Assembly: GCA_910575625.1 (NCBI GenBank)
Contig: CAJTFD010000006.1
Span: 124,001-188,000 of the forward strand
Direction of reading: 5' to 3'
From: Clostridia bacterium
Lineage (GTDB): Bacteria > Bacillota > Clostridia > Lachnospirales > Lachnospiraceae
DNA length: 64,000 bases
Part shown: positions 7,354-16,235 of the stretch, piece after piece
Layout: each line of letters opens with the position of its first letter
Numbering within the stretch: the stretch's first letter is position 1
Position numbers and translations under genes: made by a program
The notes under the pieces: model-generated
Told to the model about the DNA's origin: nothing
Database searches by the model: none
The model's input: the letters and a program-made list of their open reading frames with translations, nothing else

Positions 7354-8804
7354 ATGATCTCCTCTATCCTTTCTGTTTCCATACGTTTCAGATGATCTGA
7401 TACGCGTACAGCCAATCCCGGGATCTGCGTCAGATCCATATCCCAGAAAGACGCATTGGATAAGATCTTCTCTGCCGCTCTTTCGCTCCCTTCCTTCCAT
7501 GCGCTCTCAAAAAACGCGAGCACTTCCTTGTCGTCCCGGATCGGATAGCTGGAACCGTCCTGCCGCACGCCCTGCATCTCTCCTTCGCGCATATCGCCCT
7601 TATAAAAACGGATAAACGCAGCCAGCGCAAATGTCAGGCAGGCCGGGAGTTCCTTCTTAATCTCATAGTATGACAATAGGGACGGCAGACAGCGCGTCTT
7701 GAACTTTGCGCAGGAATTCAGAGAGATATCCAACAGTTTGTGCTCAATATATGGATTTTCAAACCTCTCCTCGACAGCATGTACAAAATCTTTAAGTTCC
7801 GAGACCGGCAGCGGGATCGTTGGGATCACCTCTTCATACAGAAGTTTTGACAGATATTTGCGGAACACCTCATCTTTCATAAGGTCCAGGACCAGATCAT
7901 GCCCCGCCAGATACGCAGCCAGCACAGTCGATGTATGTCCGCCGTTTAAGATACGCACTTTTCTCATTTTATACGGCTTCACATCGTCCGTCCAGATAAC
8001 ATTGCCGATCCCTTTTGTCAGAGGGAGGATCGACGCCCATTCCGGTCTGCCTTCAATGACCCAGAGATCGAACAATTCACACGTGTCAATAATGTCATCC
8101 TGATAGCCGAGCTTATCCCACAGTCCGGCGATCTGCGCGCCCGGATAGCCTGTGACGATCCGGTCTACCAATGTGCTGGTGAATTTATCCTCTTCATCCA
8201 CCCAGCGGATGAACGCCTCCGGAAGATCCCATTCTGACGCATACCGGAGTACCAATCTCTTCAGCTCATACCCGTTATCATCGATCAATTCCACCGGCAA
8301 AAACAACAATCCGTGCCCTTTTCCGTCAAACGCCCGATAACGTTCATACAAAAGCTGCGCGATCTTTGCCGGAAAAGACTGTGCCGGTCTGTCCGTCAAC
8401 AGGTCGCCTTCATGATACGATATCCCAGCCTCTGTCGTATTGGATACAATGACTTCCAGATCCGGCGACCGGAACAGAGCCTCCAGCTCTGCATAGTCAT
8501 CCACCGCATTGATACAGCGGGAAACAGACGTCACGATATGGGTCTTTTCCCTCGGCTCCCCGTTTTCTATGCCGCGCATGATCACCGTATAATCGCCGTC
8601 CTGGCCGTTGATCGATCTTTTGATCTTCTCGTTTCCGGCGATCGGCTGGCATAGGACGATACTCCCCTCGTACTCTCCTTTTTCGTTTAATCCGTCGATC
8701 ATCCAGTCAACAAAAGCCCTCAGAAAATTCCCCTCGCCAAATTGGAGGATCTTTTCCGGATAACGCCCATATGATCTTGTGACCATCTCATTTACTTTTT
8801 TCAT
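7335..8804 (-). CDS. uxaB: Tagaturonate reductase (altronate oxidoreductase)
   Basis: 489 residues of the polyol-specific long-chain mannitol dehydrogenase family, close to E. coli UxaB in length. It reduces D-tagaturonate to D-altronate with NADH. Visible marks are ILQFGEGNFLRAFVDWMID at the N-terminus (nucleotide-binding start) and the family block ILNGGHTSTVLAAYLAGHD around residue 300. The ATG at 8804 has GGGAGG eight bases upstream; the frame is open further but without a ribosome site. It lies 13 bases after kdgK and overlaps uxaA. Fructuronate reductase UxuB is the nearest alternative, but pairing with uxaA and the tagaturonate-forming IolO favours UxaB. Confidence 0.87.
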   Translation of the reverse strand: MKKVNEMVTRSYGRYPEKILQFGEGNFLRAFVDWMIDGLNEKGEYEGSIVLCQPIAGNEKIKRSINGQDGDYTVIMRGIENGEPREKTHIVTSVSRCINAVDDYAELEALFRSPDLEVIVSNTTEAGISYHEGDLLTDRPAQSFPAKIAQLLYERYRAFDGKGHGLLFLPVELIDDNGYELKRLVLRYASEWDLPEAFIRWVDEEDKFTSTLVDRIVTGYPGAQIAGLWDKLGYQDDIIDTCELFDLWVIEGRPEWASILPLTKGIGNVIWTDDVKPYKMRKVRILNGGHTSTVLAAYLAGHDLVLDLMKDEVFRKYLSKLLYEEVIPTIPLPVSELKDFVHAVEERFENPYIEHKLLDISLNSCAKFKTRCLPSLLSYYEIKKELPACLTFALAAFIRFYKGDMREGEMQGVRQDGSSYPIRDDKEVLAFFESAWKEGSERAAEKILSNASFWDMDLTQIPGLAVRVSDHLKRMETERIEEIICGLTE

Positions 8805-8817
8805 GAAAACGACCTCC

Positions 8818-9843
8818 CTATCGCTGTACGCGGCCGGACCCGTCTCCGCCGGCCAGCTTTTGGACTTCATCAAGAGAAACGTGATTCATATCGCCTTCTA
8901 TCGTATGTTTCAGACAGGAGGCGGCGACCGCAAACTCGATCGCCTCCTGCGGTCCATACCCTAAAAGCTCCGCCGCGATCAGACCGCCGCCAAAGCTGTC
9001 GCCGCCGCCCACGCGGTCAACAATGTGCACGGCATATTTTTTGCTGAAATAGTAAGCCCCCTCCTGGAGGAGCATCGCCGACCATTCATTGTCGTTTGCC
9101 GATATGGATCTGCGCAGAGTGATCGCCACTTTCTGAAAGCCAAAACGCTCTGTCAGCTGCTTTGCCACATCCTTATAACTTTCCCCGTCGACCTCACCTT
9201 TGGCCACATCGGCGCCGCGCGCACGGATCCCGAAAACATCCGCCGCATCCTCTTCATTGGCGATACACACGTCCACATACCGGCAGAGTTCTCCCATGAC
9301 CTTCCCTGCCTTCTCTTTGCTCCACAGCTTATTGCGGTAATTCAGATCGCAGGAGATCGTGACTCCCGCCCGTTTTGCCGCTTTGCAGGCTTCCAGGCAT
9401 ATATCTGCCAGTCCATCGCCCAGCGCAGGCGTTATGCCTGTAAAATGGAACCACTGTGCATCCGCAAATATCTCTTTCCAGTCAAAGTCCTGTGCCTCTG
9501 CCGTCGCGATGGAGGATCCGGCGCGGTCGTAGACAACTTTTGAAGGTCTCTGCGATGCACCTTTCTCCAGGAAATAGATCCCCAGCCGGTCTCCCCCTCT
9601 GGCGACATACTCCGTGTCGACCCCATAACGGCGCAGCTCATTGACCGCGGCCTGTCCGATCTCATGTTTTGGGACTTTTGAAACAAAAGCGACGTCAAAC
9701 CCATAATTGGCAAGAGAGACTGCTACATTGGCCTCCCCGCCGCCATATGTGACCTGAAATCGGTCTGCCTGTACCAAACGTAAATACCACTCCGGCTCCA
9801 GACGGAGCATGATCTCCCCAAATGTGATCACTCTCTTTTTCAT
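8818..9843 (-). CDS. kdgK: 2-keto-3-deoxygluconate kinase (PfkB family)
   Basis: 341 residues of the ribokinase/PfkB family. It phosphorylates KDG to KDPG using ATP. The N-terminal GEIMLRLEP and the sugar-binding GGGEANVAVSLANYG are present, as are CDLNYRNKLW near residue 165 and the catalytic signature DRVGGGDSFGGG near 280, which supplies the general base aspartate. The ribosome site GGGGG overlaps the eda stop, five bases apart, indicating tight coupling. Other PfkB sugar kinases look alike, but position between eda and uxaB makes KDG kinase the clear choice. Confidence 0.9.
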   Translation of the reverse strand: MKKRVITFGEIMLRLEPEWYLRLVQADRFQVTYGGGEANVAVSLANYGFDVAFVSKVPKHEIGQAAVNELRRYGVDTEYVARGGDRLGIYFLEKGASQRPSKVVYDRAGSSIATAEAQDFDWKEIFADAQWFHFTGITPALGDGLADICLEACKAAKRAGVTISCDLNYRNKLWSKEKAGKVMGELCRYVDVCIANEEDAADVFGIRARGADVAKGEVDGESYKDVAKQLTERFGFQKVAITLRRSISANDNEWSAMLLQEGAYYFSKKYAVHIVDRVGGGDSFGGGLIAAELLGYGPQEAIEFAVAASCLKHTIEGDMNHVSLDEVQKLAGGDGSGRVQR

Positions 9844-9848
9844 CTTGA

Positions 9849-10487
9849 CTACCCCCTGACCTCTTTTACTAAAGAAACAATATCGCTCGTCATCTGTTTG
9901 ATCTTCTCAGTCTCGCGGTCCATGATCAGATCTTTTTTTACCATCCAGCTCCCTCCGCATGCGATGATCTTCGGATCTTCCAGATAAGCACGGATGTTTT
10001 TATCATTGATGCCCCCTGTCGGCATGAACCGCAGCATCGGAAAAGGCGCTGCGATGGCTTTGATCGCAGAAAGGCCCCCCATCGGCTCAGCCGGGAAGAA
10101 CTTTACCACCTCAAGTCCGGCGTCAACGATCTGCATGACCTCAGACGGAGTGACAGCTCCGGGAAAGACCGGGACCTTTTGCTGGATACAATAATCCACG
10201 ATCTCCTTTGAAAAACCTGGCGATACGATAAACTGCGCGCCGGCTGCCACCGCCCGCTCTGCCTGCTCCACATGCAGGACAGTCCCGGCTCCAACGCACA
10301 TGGCGGGAAACTCCTTCGCGATCTGTGCGATCGATCGTTCGGCGGCTGCCGTGCGGAATGTGATCTCCGCCACAGGAAGCCCACCGTCACACAGAGCCTG
10401 TGCCATCGGGCATGCATCTTCTTTGCGGTCAAGTACAACAACAGGGATCACACCAAACCGCTCCATTTTTGCCAACGTCTCTTTCAT
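9849..10487 (-). CDS. eda: KDPG aldolase (2-dehydro-3-deoxy-phosphogluconate aldolase)
   Basis: 212 residues of the class I KDPG/KHG aldolase family. It splits KDPG into pyruvate and glyceraldehyde-3-phosphate. The Schiff-base lysine is K129 in VVKFFPAE, the catalytic glutamate E41 is in AEITFRT, and the phosphate-binding end FMPTGGIN is intact. I start at the ATG at 10487, preceded by AAAGGTGAT; a TTG five codons upstream is less likely. It is the first gene of the leftward operon, so the pathway is transcribed in the order last step to first. The upstream gap holds a strong promoter and an IclR-like palindrome. Confidence 0.92.
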   Translation of the reverse strand: MKETLAKMERFGVIPVVVLDRKEDACPMAQALCDGGLPVAEITFRTAAAERSIAQIAKEFPAMCVGAGTVLHVEQAERAVAAGAQFIVSPGFSKEIVDYCIQQKVPVFPGAVTPSEVMQIVDAGLEVVKFFPAEPMGGLSAIKAIAAPFPMLRFMPTGGINDKNIRAYLEDPKIIACGGSWMVKKDLIMDRETEKIKQMTSDIVSLVKEVRG

Positions 10488-10530
10488 TTTATCACCTTTC
10501 AAAAAAATGCTTTTCTCATACGATATAATG

Positions 10531-10539
10531 TGTTATAAT
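10531..10539 (+). promoter_or_regulatory. Extended -10 promoter element for the IclR-family regulator gene
   Basis: TGTTATAAT on the plus strand is an extended -10 (TG-N-TATAAT). The upstream -35 is weak. The start point would fall near 10546, inside the palindrome at 10541-10557, consistent with autorepression. Confidence 0.45.
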
Positions 10540-10540
10540 G

Positions 10541-10557
10541 GTTTCATAATATGGAAC
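10541..10557. promoter_or_regulatory. Probable IclR/KdgR operator
   Basis: Imperfect palindrome GTTTCA-N5-TGGAAC. Enterobacterial KdgR sites as I recall them have similar GAAAC/GTTTC-like arms. It lies downstream of the eda operon promoter start and across the start of the divergent regulator promoter, so one bound dimer could repress both. Confidence 0.5.
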
Positions 10558-10581
10558 TATCTTTCGTATTATGATACTTAT

Positions 10582-10609
10582 ATTATATTCTTTTTTTATG
10601 ATCTGTCAA
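10582..10609 (-). promoter_or_regulatory. Strong SigA promoter for eda-kdgK-uxaB-uxaA
   Basis: On the minus strand a perfect TTGACA (10604-10609) and a perfect TATAAT (10582-10587) are separated by 16 bases. The start is predicted near 10575, giving a leader of about 90 bases that contains the palindrome at 10541-10557. Confidence 0.75.
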
Positions 10610-10624
10610 TGAGAAAGGAGAAAA

Positions 10625-11380
10625 ATGGAAGAGAAAAAAAATCCGATCCAAGTTGCCGATAAGATTTTTCTGGTCATGGAGACTCTGGCCCAAAATGGTC
10701 CGATGGGATTGCTGGAGCTGGCCACACAACTCGATCTGAATAAAACGACCGCCCACCGCGTCCTCTCCTCCCTGCACCATGTAGGCTATGTAGCCCAAAA
10801 CCCAGAAAATTCCAAGTATTTTCTCACCCTAAAAATACTCGAACTCAGCAACAAGGTCCTGGAAAAAATGGATATCCTCGATATCACAGCCCCTTATCTG
10901 CGCCAGCTCATGGAATTTTCAGGGGAGACTGTCCATCTCGTGCAGCTTGACGGTGTTAATGCGATCTATATCAATAAGATGGAATCAGATGATAATTCTT
11001 TAAGACTTGTATCCCGGATCGGAAAGAGGATCCCCCTCTACTGTTCCGGTGTGGGGAAAGCGCTCTTAGCAGATATGGCGGACGATCAGATACATAAGAT
11101 ATGGCTCGCAAGCCACGTCCGGAAACTGACAGAAAATACGATCACTGACTGGGAGACCTTTTTAGAGACGATCCGTACGATCCGAAAAGACGGCTTTGCA
11201 TTTGACAATGAGGAAAATGAGATCGGCGTCAAATGTGTGGCGACCACTCTTGACATCCACGATCCAAACACTTCTTATGCGGTCAGCGTTTCCGGACCGG
11301 CAAGCCGCATGACAGATGACAAAACTGATAAGCTTGCGGATAAACTGCTGGAGATCAAAAAACGGATCGGTCCGATCTAA
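10625..11380 (+). CDS. IclR-family transcriptional regulator (KdgR-like)
   Basis: 251 residues with the two IclR domains: an N-terminal winged helix (residues 5-65, LLELATQLDLNKTTAHRVLS is the recognition part) and a C-terminal effector-binding GAF-like domain (residues 80-250) with RIGKRIPLYCSGVGKALLA and GFAFDNEENEIGVKCVA. AAAGGAG precedes the ATG. It is transcribed away from the KDG operon, the usual arrangement for KdgR, whose ligand is KDG. An operator-like palindrome lies in the shared gap. The effector is inferred from the neighbours, not read from the protein. Confidence 0.85.
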   Translation: MEEKKNPIQVADKIFLVMETLAQNGPMGLLELATQLDLNKTTAHRVLSSLHHVGYVAQNPENSKYFLTLKILELSNKVLEKMDILDITAPYLRQLMEFSGETVHLVQLDGVNAIYINKMESDDNSLRLVSRIGKRIPLYCSGVGKALLADMADDQIHKIWLASHVRKLTENTITDWETFLETIRTIRKDGFAFDNEENEIGVKCVATTLDIHDPNTSYAVSVSGPASRMTDDKTDKLADKLLEIKKRIGPI

Positions 11381-11404
11381 GACCTTTCCCCTCTATCGGT
11401 CCAT

Positions 11405-11445
11405 AAATAAAGCGTAAGACCAGACTCTGGCCTTACGCTTTATTT
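11405..11445. terminator. Bidirectional terminator between the IclR gene and the EF-G paralogue
   Basis: A long stem pairs AAATAAAGCGTAAG (11405-11418) with its complement (11432-11445). The ends give a T-rich tract in either direction, as expected between convergent genes. Confidence 0.85.
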
Positions 11446-11464
11446 GATCGATCCTTATACTCTT

Positions 11465-13558
11465 TTAATCATCTTCTCCATCTGTCAATTGACTCTGTCT
11501 GGCAGCGATCTCTTTTTCCTGGATATCATTGGGCGCCTGCTCATAGCGCGCAAATTCATATTCGAACACGCCGCTGCCCCCGGTCATAGAGCGAAGATCT
11601 GTGGAATAGCCGTAGATCTCCAGCATCGGGACATCCGCTTCCACCACAGTATTTCCGCCATGATCCGGCGTCATGCCCAGAACGCGGCCCCTGCGCTTAT
11701 TCAGATCGCCCATCACATCACCGGTGTATTTATCCGGAACTGTGACCTTCATGTTTACGATCGGCTCTAAGAGCACCGGGCTGGCCTCCATAAATCCTTT
11801 CTTAAATGCAAGGATCGTGGCCATCTTAAAGGCCATCTCCGAGGAATCCACGGTGTGATAGGAACCATCGTACAGAGTGGCTTTCACGCCCACCACCGGA
11901 TAGGCGGCCAACGGGCCTTTCAGCACAGAATCCTGCAGCCCCTTTTCCACAGCCGGGAAATAGTTCTTCGGCACTGCACCGCCCACGACCACTTGTTCAA
12001 AGATGAACGGTGTCTCCAGGTCGCCGGAGGGCTCGAATTTCATTTTTACATGGCCATACTGTCCATGTCCGCCGGACTGTTTCTTGTGCTTGCCTTCCAC
12101 ATCGGATGCTTTCCGGATCGTCTCACGGAACGGCACACGCGGTTTGTCCAGCTCAATGTCGACTTTATAACGCTCTTTTAACTTGCTGCAGATCACGTCC
12201 AGATGCTGGTCGCCCATCCCGTAGAGGAGCGTCTGACGGTTGGCGGAATCATTGATCGTGCGGATCGTCAGATCCTCGTCCATCATCTTGGAGAGCGCCT
12301 GGGAGATCTTATCCACGTCAGCTTTATTCTTTGCTTTGTAGCGTTTGTATGTATAAGGCGTGGAGATCACGGTCTTCGGATAGACGATCGGATGGGCTTT
12401 CGTAGCCAGCGTATCGCCTGTGGAGGCTTTCACCAGTTTTCCGATGGCTCCGATATCCCCTGCATGGAGCTCCGGCACTTCCTGGGGCTTATTCCCTTCC
12501 AGGACATACAGCTTGCTCAGTTTATCCTCAGACTCCTTCTGCACATTATAGAGCACATCATCGCTCTTGACCACCCCTGAAGCTACCTTAATCAGGGAAT
12601 ATTTTCCAAGGAACGGATCTACGATCGTCTTAAAGATATAGGCGGATTTGGCTTTTGCAAAATCATAATTAGCCTCATAGATCTCATTTGTCTTCTGATC
12701 CAGACCGTTGCACTGTCTCTGGTTCGGACTTGGGAAATAGCCCACGATGTCATCCAAAAGATTGGAAACGCCCGGCAGGTTCACAGGTGAACCCATGCAC
12801 ACCGGCACGATGGAGCCTTCCTGCACGTTCATCGCCAGAGCCGCCGAGATCTCCGCAACGGAAAACTCGTCGCCCTCGAAATATCTGTCCATGAACTCTT
12901 CACTGGTCTCTGCCACGGACTCGACCAGAACTTCATGGTATTTATCCAGATATTCCTGGAGATGGTCCGGTATGGGGCATTCCTCTTTCTTGCCCTTGTC
13001 TATATATTTCCTGCCCGCCTTTTTCACCACATTCACATAGCCTATGAATTTACCGTCCTCCCGGATCGGAAAATGCAGAGGCGCGATCCGCTTGCCGTAA
13101 AGTTCTGTCAGCTGTTCCACCACCTTGCGGTAACTCACGTCGTCCACATCCATCTCTGTGACGAAGATCATCCGGGGCAGTTTATATTTTTCACACATAT
13201 CCCAGGCTTTCTGGGTCCCGACCTGTACGCCTGACTTACCGGATACTACGATTATGGCAGCATCTGCGGCGCTCACTGCTTCCTCCACTTCTCCCACGAA
13301 ATCGAAATAGCCTGGTGTATCCAGTATGTTGATCTTGCATTTCTGCCACTGGATGGGTACGACCGTTGCAGAGATCGAGAATTTCCTCTTGATCTCCTCT
13401 TTATCAAAATCGCTGATCGTATTCCCATCTGTCACCTTTCCCAAACGGTTGGTGATACCGGATAAATAAGCCATCGCTTCCACCATGCTCGTCTTTCCTG
13501 CACCGCCATGACCCAATAGGACTACATTGCGTATTCGGTCAGTTCTATAAACGTCCAT
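11465..13558 (-). CDS. Elongation factor G-like translational GTPase (EF-G paralogue)
   Basis: 697 residues with all EF-G domains. G1 is GHGGAGKT (16-23) and G3 is DTPGYFDF (80-87). The G4 motif, normally NKxD, reads TEMD (134-137), so the guanine-contacting Asn is replaced. The switch-I region KRKFSISATVVP also departs from canonical EF-G. These traits and the solitary setting, away from rpsL-rpsG-tufA, point to the second, EF-G-like group found in many Clostridia rather than the main factor. It has its own promoter and a good ribosome site (GGGAGG). Whether it works in translocation, recycling or stress cannot be told from the sequence. Confidence 0.85.
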   Translation of the reverse strand: MDVYRTDRIRNVVLLGHGGAGKTSMVEAMAYLSGITNRLGKVTDGNTISDFDKEEIKRKFSISATVVPIQWQKCKINILDTPGYFDFVGEVEEAVSAADAAIIVVSGKSGVQVGTQKAWDMCEKYKLPRMIFVTEMDVDDVSYRKVVEQLTELYGKRIAPLHFPIREDGKFIGYVNVVKKAGRKYIDKGKKEECPIPDHLQEYLDKYHEVLVESVAETSEEFMDRYFEGDEFSVAEISAALAMNVQEGSIVPVCMGSPVNLPGVSNLLDDIVGYFPSPNQRQCNGLDQKTNEIYEANYDFAKAKSAYIFKTIVDPFLGKYSLIKVASGVVKSDDVLYNVQKESEDKLSKLYVLEGNKPQEVPELHAGDIGAIGKLVKASTGDTLATKAHPIVYPKTVISTPYTYKRYKAKNKADVDKISQALSKMMDEDLTIRTINDSANRQTLLYGMGDQHLDVICSKLKERYKVDIELDKPRVPFRETIRKASDVEGKHKKQSGGHGQYGHVKMKFEPSGDLETPFIFEQVVVGGAVPKNYFPAVEKGLQDSVLKGPLAAYPVVGVKATLYDGSYHTVDSSEMAFKMATILAFKKGFMEASPVLLEPIVNMKVTVPDKYTGDVMGDLNKRRGRVLGMTPDHGGNTVVEADVPMLEIYGYSTDLRSMTGGSGVFEYEFARYEQAPNDIQEKEIAARQSQLTDGEDD

Positions 13559-13592
13559 ATGTAATACCTCCCTGTAAGTATGATATGTTCAT

Positions 13593-13621
13593 ATTCTACT
13601 AAAAATCCACGCTATAATCAA
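13593..13621 (-). promoter_or_regulatory. Promoter for the EF-G-like gene
   Basis: TTGATT, 17 bases, TAGAAT on the minus strand. The start is predicted near 13586, 28 bases before the ATG. Confidence 0.5.
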
Positions 13622-13702
13622 GCCTTTTATACAAATATACACACAACATCTGAACTCCAAAAAAATCCACAGAAATCTAAAACCTTAAGATCCGATCTTT
13701 TT

Positions 13703-13731
13703 TTGACTTTTTTCCTTCTGTCCATTACAAT
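13703..13731 (+). promoter_or_regulatory. Promoter for tyrA-aroA
   Basis: TTGACT (13703-13708), 17 bases, TACAAT (13726-13731). The start is predicted near 13738, about 32 bases before tyrA. No T-box or attenuator is visible in this short leader. Confidence 0.6.
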
Positions 13732-13769
13732 AAGAAAAGAGTTTTCAAAAAAGAAAGGACTTAAGATAA

Positions 13770-14864
13770 ATGGATCTGAACATCGGTTTTATCGGCCTGG
13801 GCCTGATCGGCGGTTCCCTGGCTAAAGCGATCCGGGCATTCCACCCGGACAGCCACATCCTGGCATACAACAGGAGCCTCCCTGTGGCGGAGGCCGCGAA
13901 AAAAGAAGGCGTGATCGACGAGATCTGCGAAGAGGTCGGCCCGCGCTTTAGCTGCTGCGACTATATCTTCCTGTGCGCGCCGGTCGACATCAACATCCAA
14001 TATATGAAAGTACTCAGAGAATACATCTCCCCGGACTGCATCTTAAGCGACGTGGGGAGCGTCAAGGGGATGATCCACGAAGAGGCCGCCGCGCTGGGGC
14101 TGGGCGGTCATTTCATCGGCGGTCATCCCATGGCGGGATCTGAGAAGACCGGATACGACAATTCCAAAGTACGCCTCCTGGAAAATGCCTACTACATCCT
14201 GACACCTTCAGAGGATGTCCATATACAGAAGATCTCCGACTATACGGAACTGGTCGCCTCCCTGGGGGCCATCCCCCTGGTGCTGACCCACCAGGAGCAC
14301 GACTACATCACCGCCGGGATCAGCCATCTGCCCCACATCGTGGCGGCCACGCTGGTCAACCTGGTCCGGGAGCTGGACACGGAGGACGAGCACATGAAGC
14401 TGATCGCGGCAGGCGGTTTCAAAGACATCACCCGCATCGCCTCCTCCTCCCCGGATATGTGGCAGCAGATCTGCCTGGAAAACCCGGAGAACATCTCCCG
14501 GACCCTGGACGCATTTATCCGTATGCTCATCCAGGCCCGCTGCCATGTGGAGCAAAAAGACGCCCCAAGACTCTACGACATGTTCTCCGGCGCCAGAGAC
14601 TACCGGGATTCCATCGACATCCTGCCGGAAGGCCCTTTGAAAAAGTCACATATGCTGTACTGTGACATCGCCGACGAACCCGGCGGGATCGCCACGATCG
14701 CCACGCTGCTGGCCATGGAGCAGATCAGCATCAAGAACCTGGGGATCATCCACAACCGGGAATTTGAAGAGGGAGTCCTGTGCATCGAGTTTTACGAAGG
14801 CGCGGACAAGGAAAAAGCCCTGGAGATCCTAAAGAAACGCAATTACACCATCCACATCAGATAA
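13770..14864 (+). CDS. tyrA: Prephenate dehydrogenase with C-terminal ACT domain
   Basis: 364 residues. The N-terminal Rossmann motif GFIGLGLIGGSLAKA (6-20) binds NAD. The central prephenate-binding region includes GGHPMAGSEKTGYDNS and HDYITAGISHLPH, and the last 70 residues form an ACT domain (ADEPGGIATIATLLA onward) that usually senses tyrosine. The enzyme oxidatively decarboxylates prephenate to 4-hydroxyphenylpyruvate for tyrosine synthesis. AAAGGAC lies ahead of the ATG. aroA follows 23 bases later and is clearly cotranscribed. Genes for the rest of the shikimate pathway are not in the window. Confidence 0.92.
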   Translation: MDLNIGFIGLGLIGGSLAKAIRAFHPDSHILAYNRSLPVAEAAKKEGVIDEICEEVGPRFSCCDYIFLCAPVDINIQYMKVLREYISPDCILSDVGSVKGMIHEEAAALGLGGHFIGGHPMAGSEKTGYDNSKVRLLENAYYILTPSEDVHIQKISDYTELVASLGAIPLVLTHQEHDYITAGISHLPHIVAATLVNLVRELDTEDEHMKLIAAGGFKDITRIASSSPDMWQQICLENPENISRTLDAFIRMLIQARCHVEQKDAPRLYDMFSGARDYRDSIDILPEGPLKKSHMLYCDIADEPGGIATIATLLAMEQISIKNLGIIHNREFEEGVLCIEFYEGADKEKALEILKKRNYTIHIR

Positions 14865-14887
14865 AAAAGAAGGGAGTTTATATTTCC

Positions 14888-16165
14888 ATGAATATCCAAA
14901 GATCCAACGGTCTGAAGGGCGAAGTGAAGATCCCCGGTGACAAATCCATCTCCCACCGGGCCGTCATGCTGGGCGCCCTGGCAAAAGGCACTACGAAGAT
15001 CACCGACTTCCTGCAGGGCGCCGACTGCCTGTCCACCATGGAATGCTTCAGGCGCATGGGCATCCAGATCCAGAACACCTCAGGGGAAGTGCTGGTACAC
15101 GGCCAGGGCCTGCACGGCCTGGCCGCCCCGTCCGATCTTCTGAACGTGGGCAACAGCGGGACGACGATCCGCCTGCTCTCCGGGATCCTGGCCCCCCAGC
15201 CCTTCTCCGCCACACTGACCGGGGACGCCTCCATCCAAAAACGCCCCATGAAACGTGTCATGGAGCCGCTCTCACAGATGGGGGCCAAGATCGAGAGCCT
15301 CTCCGGAAACGGCTGCGCCCCCTTAAGGATCAGCGGCACGCCGCTAAAAGGCATCCACTACAAGACCCCGGTGGCTTCCGCCCAGGTCAAATCCTGTATC
15401 CTGTTCGCCGGCATGTACGCGGACGGCGCCACCACCGTGACGGAACCTGTGCTCTCCAGGGATCATTCGGAACGGATGCTGGAACATTTCGGGGCCAGAC
15501 TGACCCGGGAGGGGACTGCCGTGACCATCCAGCCGGAACCGCAGCTTGCGGCCAGAGAGATCCCGGTGCCGGGGGACATCTCCTCCGCCGCCTATTTCAT
15601 CGCAGCCGCGACTCTCGTCCCCCACTCCGAGATCCTGATCAGGAACGTGGGCATCAACCCCACCCGCAGCGGCATGTTAGAAGTCTGCCGCGCCATGGGT
15701 GCGGACATTCAGTATCTCAATGAACGGGATGACAGCGGCGAACCCACCGCCGACCTGCTGGTCCGTTCCAGCTCCTTAAAAGGGACAGTCATCGAGGGCG
15801 CGATCATCCCCGCACTGATCGACGAGCTGCCCGTACTGGCCGTGATGGCCGCATTTGCCAAAGGGGAGACGATCATCCGAAATGCAGAGGAATTGAAGGT
15901 AAAAGAATCCGACCGGATCGCCGTCATGGTAGAAAACCTCTCCGCCATGGGCGCGGACATCACCGGCACCCCGGACGGCATGATCATCCGCGGCGGCCCC
16001 GCCCTCCACGGCGCAGAGATCCACACATACAAAGATCACCGGATTGCCATGTCCTTTGCCGTGGCGGCCCTGGCGGCAGAGGGCACGACCCATATCGAGG
16101 ATGCCGACTGCGTAAATATCTCCTATCCGGATTTCTACGGGGATCTGCAACGACTCTCAAGATAA
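14888..16165 (+). CDS. aroA: 3-phosphoshikimate 1-carboxyvinyltransferase (EPSP synthase)
   Basis: 425 residues, normal for EPSP synthase. It joins shikimate-3-phosphate and phosphoenolpyruvate. Family marks are GDKSISHRAVMLGALA near residue 20, LNVGNSGTTIRLLSG near 85 and KESDRIAVMVENL near 340. I start at the ATG at 14888 after AAGGGAG; the frame is open further upstream but only through the end of tyrA in another phase. The stop is followed by the urease leader without an obvious terminator of its own, so readthrough into that leader is possible. Confidence 0.92.
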   Translation: MNIQRSNGLKGEVKIPGDKSISHRAVMLGALAKGTTKITDFLQGADCLSTMECFRRMGIQIQNTSGEVLVHGQGLHGLAAPSDLLNVGNSGTTIRLLSGILAPQPFSATLTGDASIQKRPMKRVMEPLSQMGAKIESLSGNGCAPLRISGTPLKGIHYKTPVASAQVKSCILFAGMYADGATTVTEPVLSRDHSERMLEHFGARLTREGTAVTIQPEPQLAAREIPVPGDISSAAYFIAAATLVPHSEILIRNVGINPTRSGMLEVCRAMGADIQYLNERDDSGEPTADLLVRSSSLKGTVIEGAIIPALIDELPVLAVMAAFAKGETIIRNAEELKVKESDRIAVMVENLSAMGADITGTPDGMIIRGGPALHGAEIHTYKDHRIAMSFAVAALAAEGTTHIEDADCVNISYPDFYGDLQRLSR

Positions 16166-16193
16166 CTTTTTAGTCGAATGATACAAAAAACCC

Positions 16194-16222
16194 TTGACAA
16201 AATTATGCGATCCATATAAAAT
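16194..16222 (+). promoter_or_regulatory. Promoter of the urease operon
   Basis: Perfect TTGACA (16194-16199), 17 bases, TAAAAT (16217-16222). The start is predicted near 16229, only about seven bases before a terminator hairpin. Confidence 0.7.
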
Positions 16223-16235
16223 ACGGATTAAGACA

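Noticed and set aside
7354-7500. Longer N-terminus for uxaA
   Set aside because: The extra 49 residues are uxaB read in another frame, and GAGGAGAT places the start at 7353.
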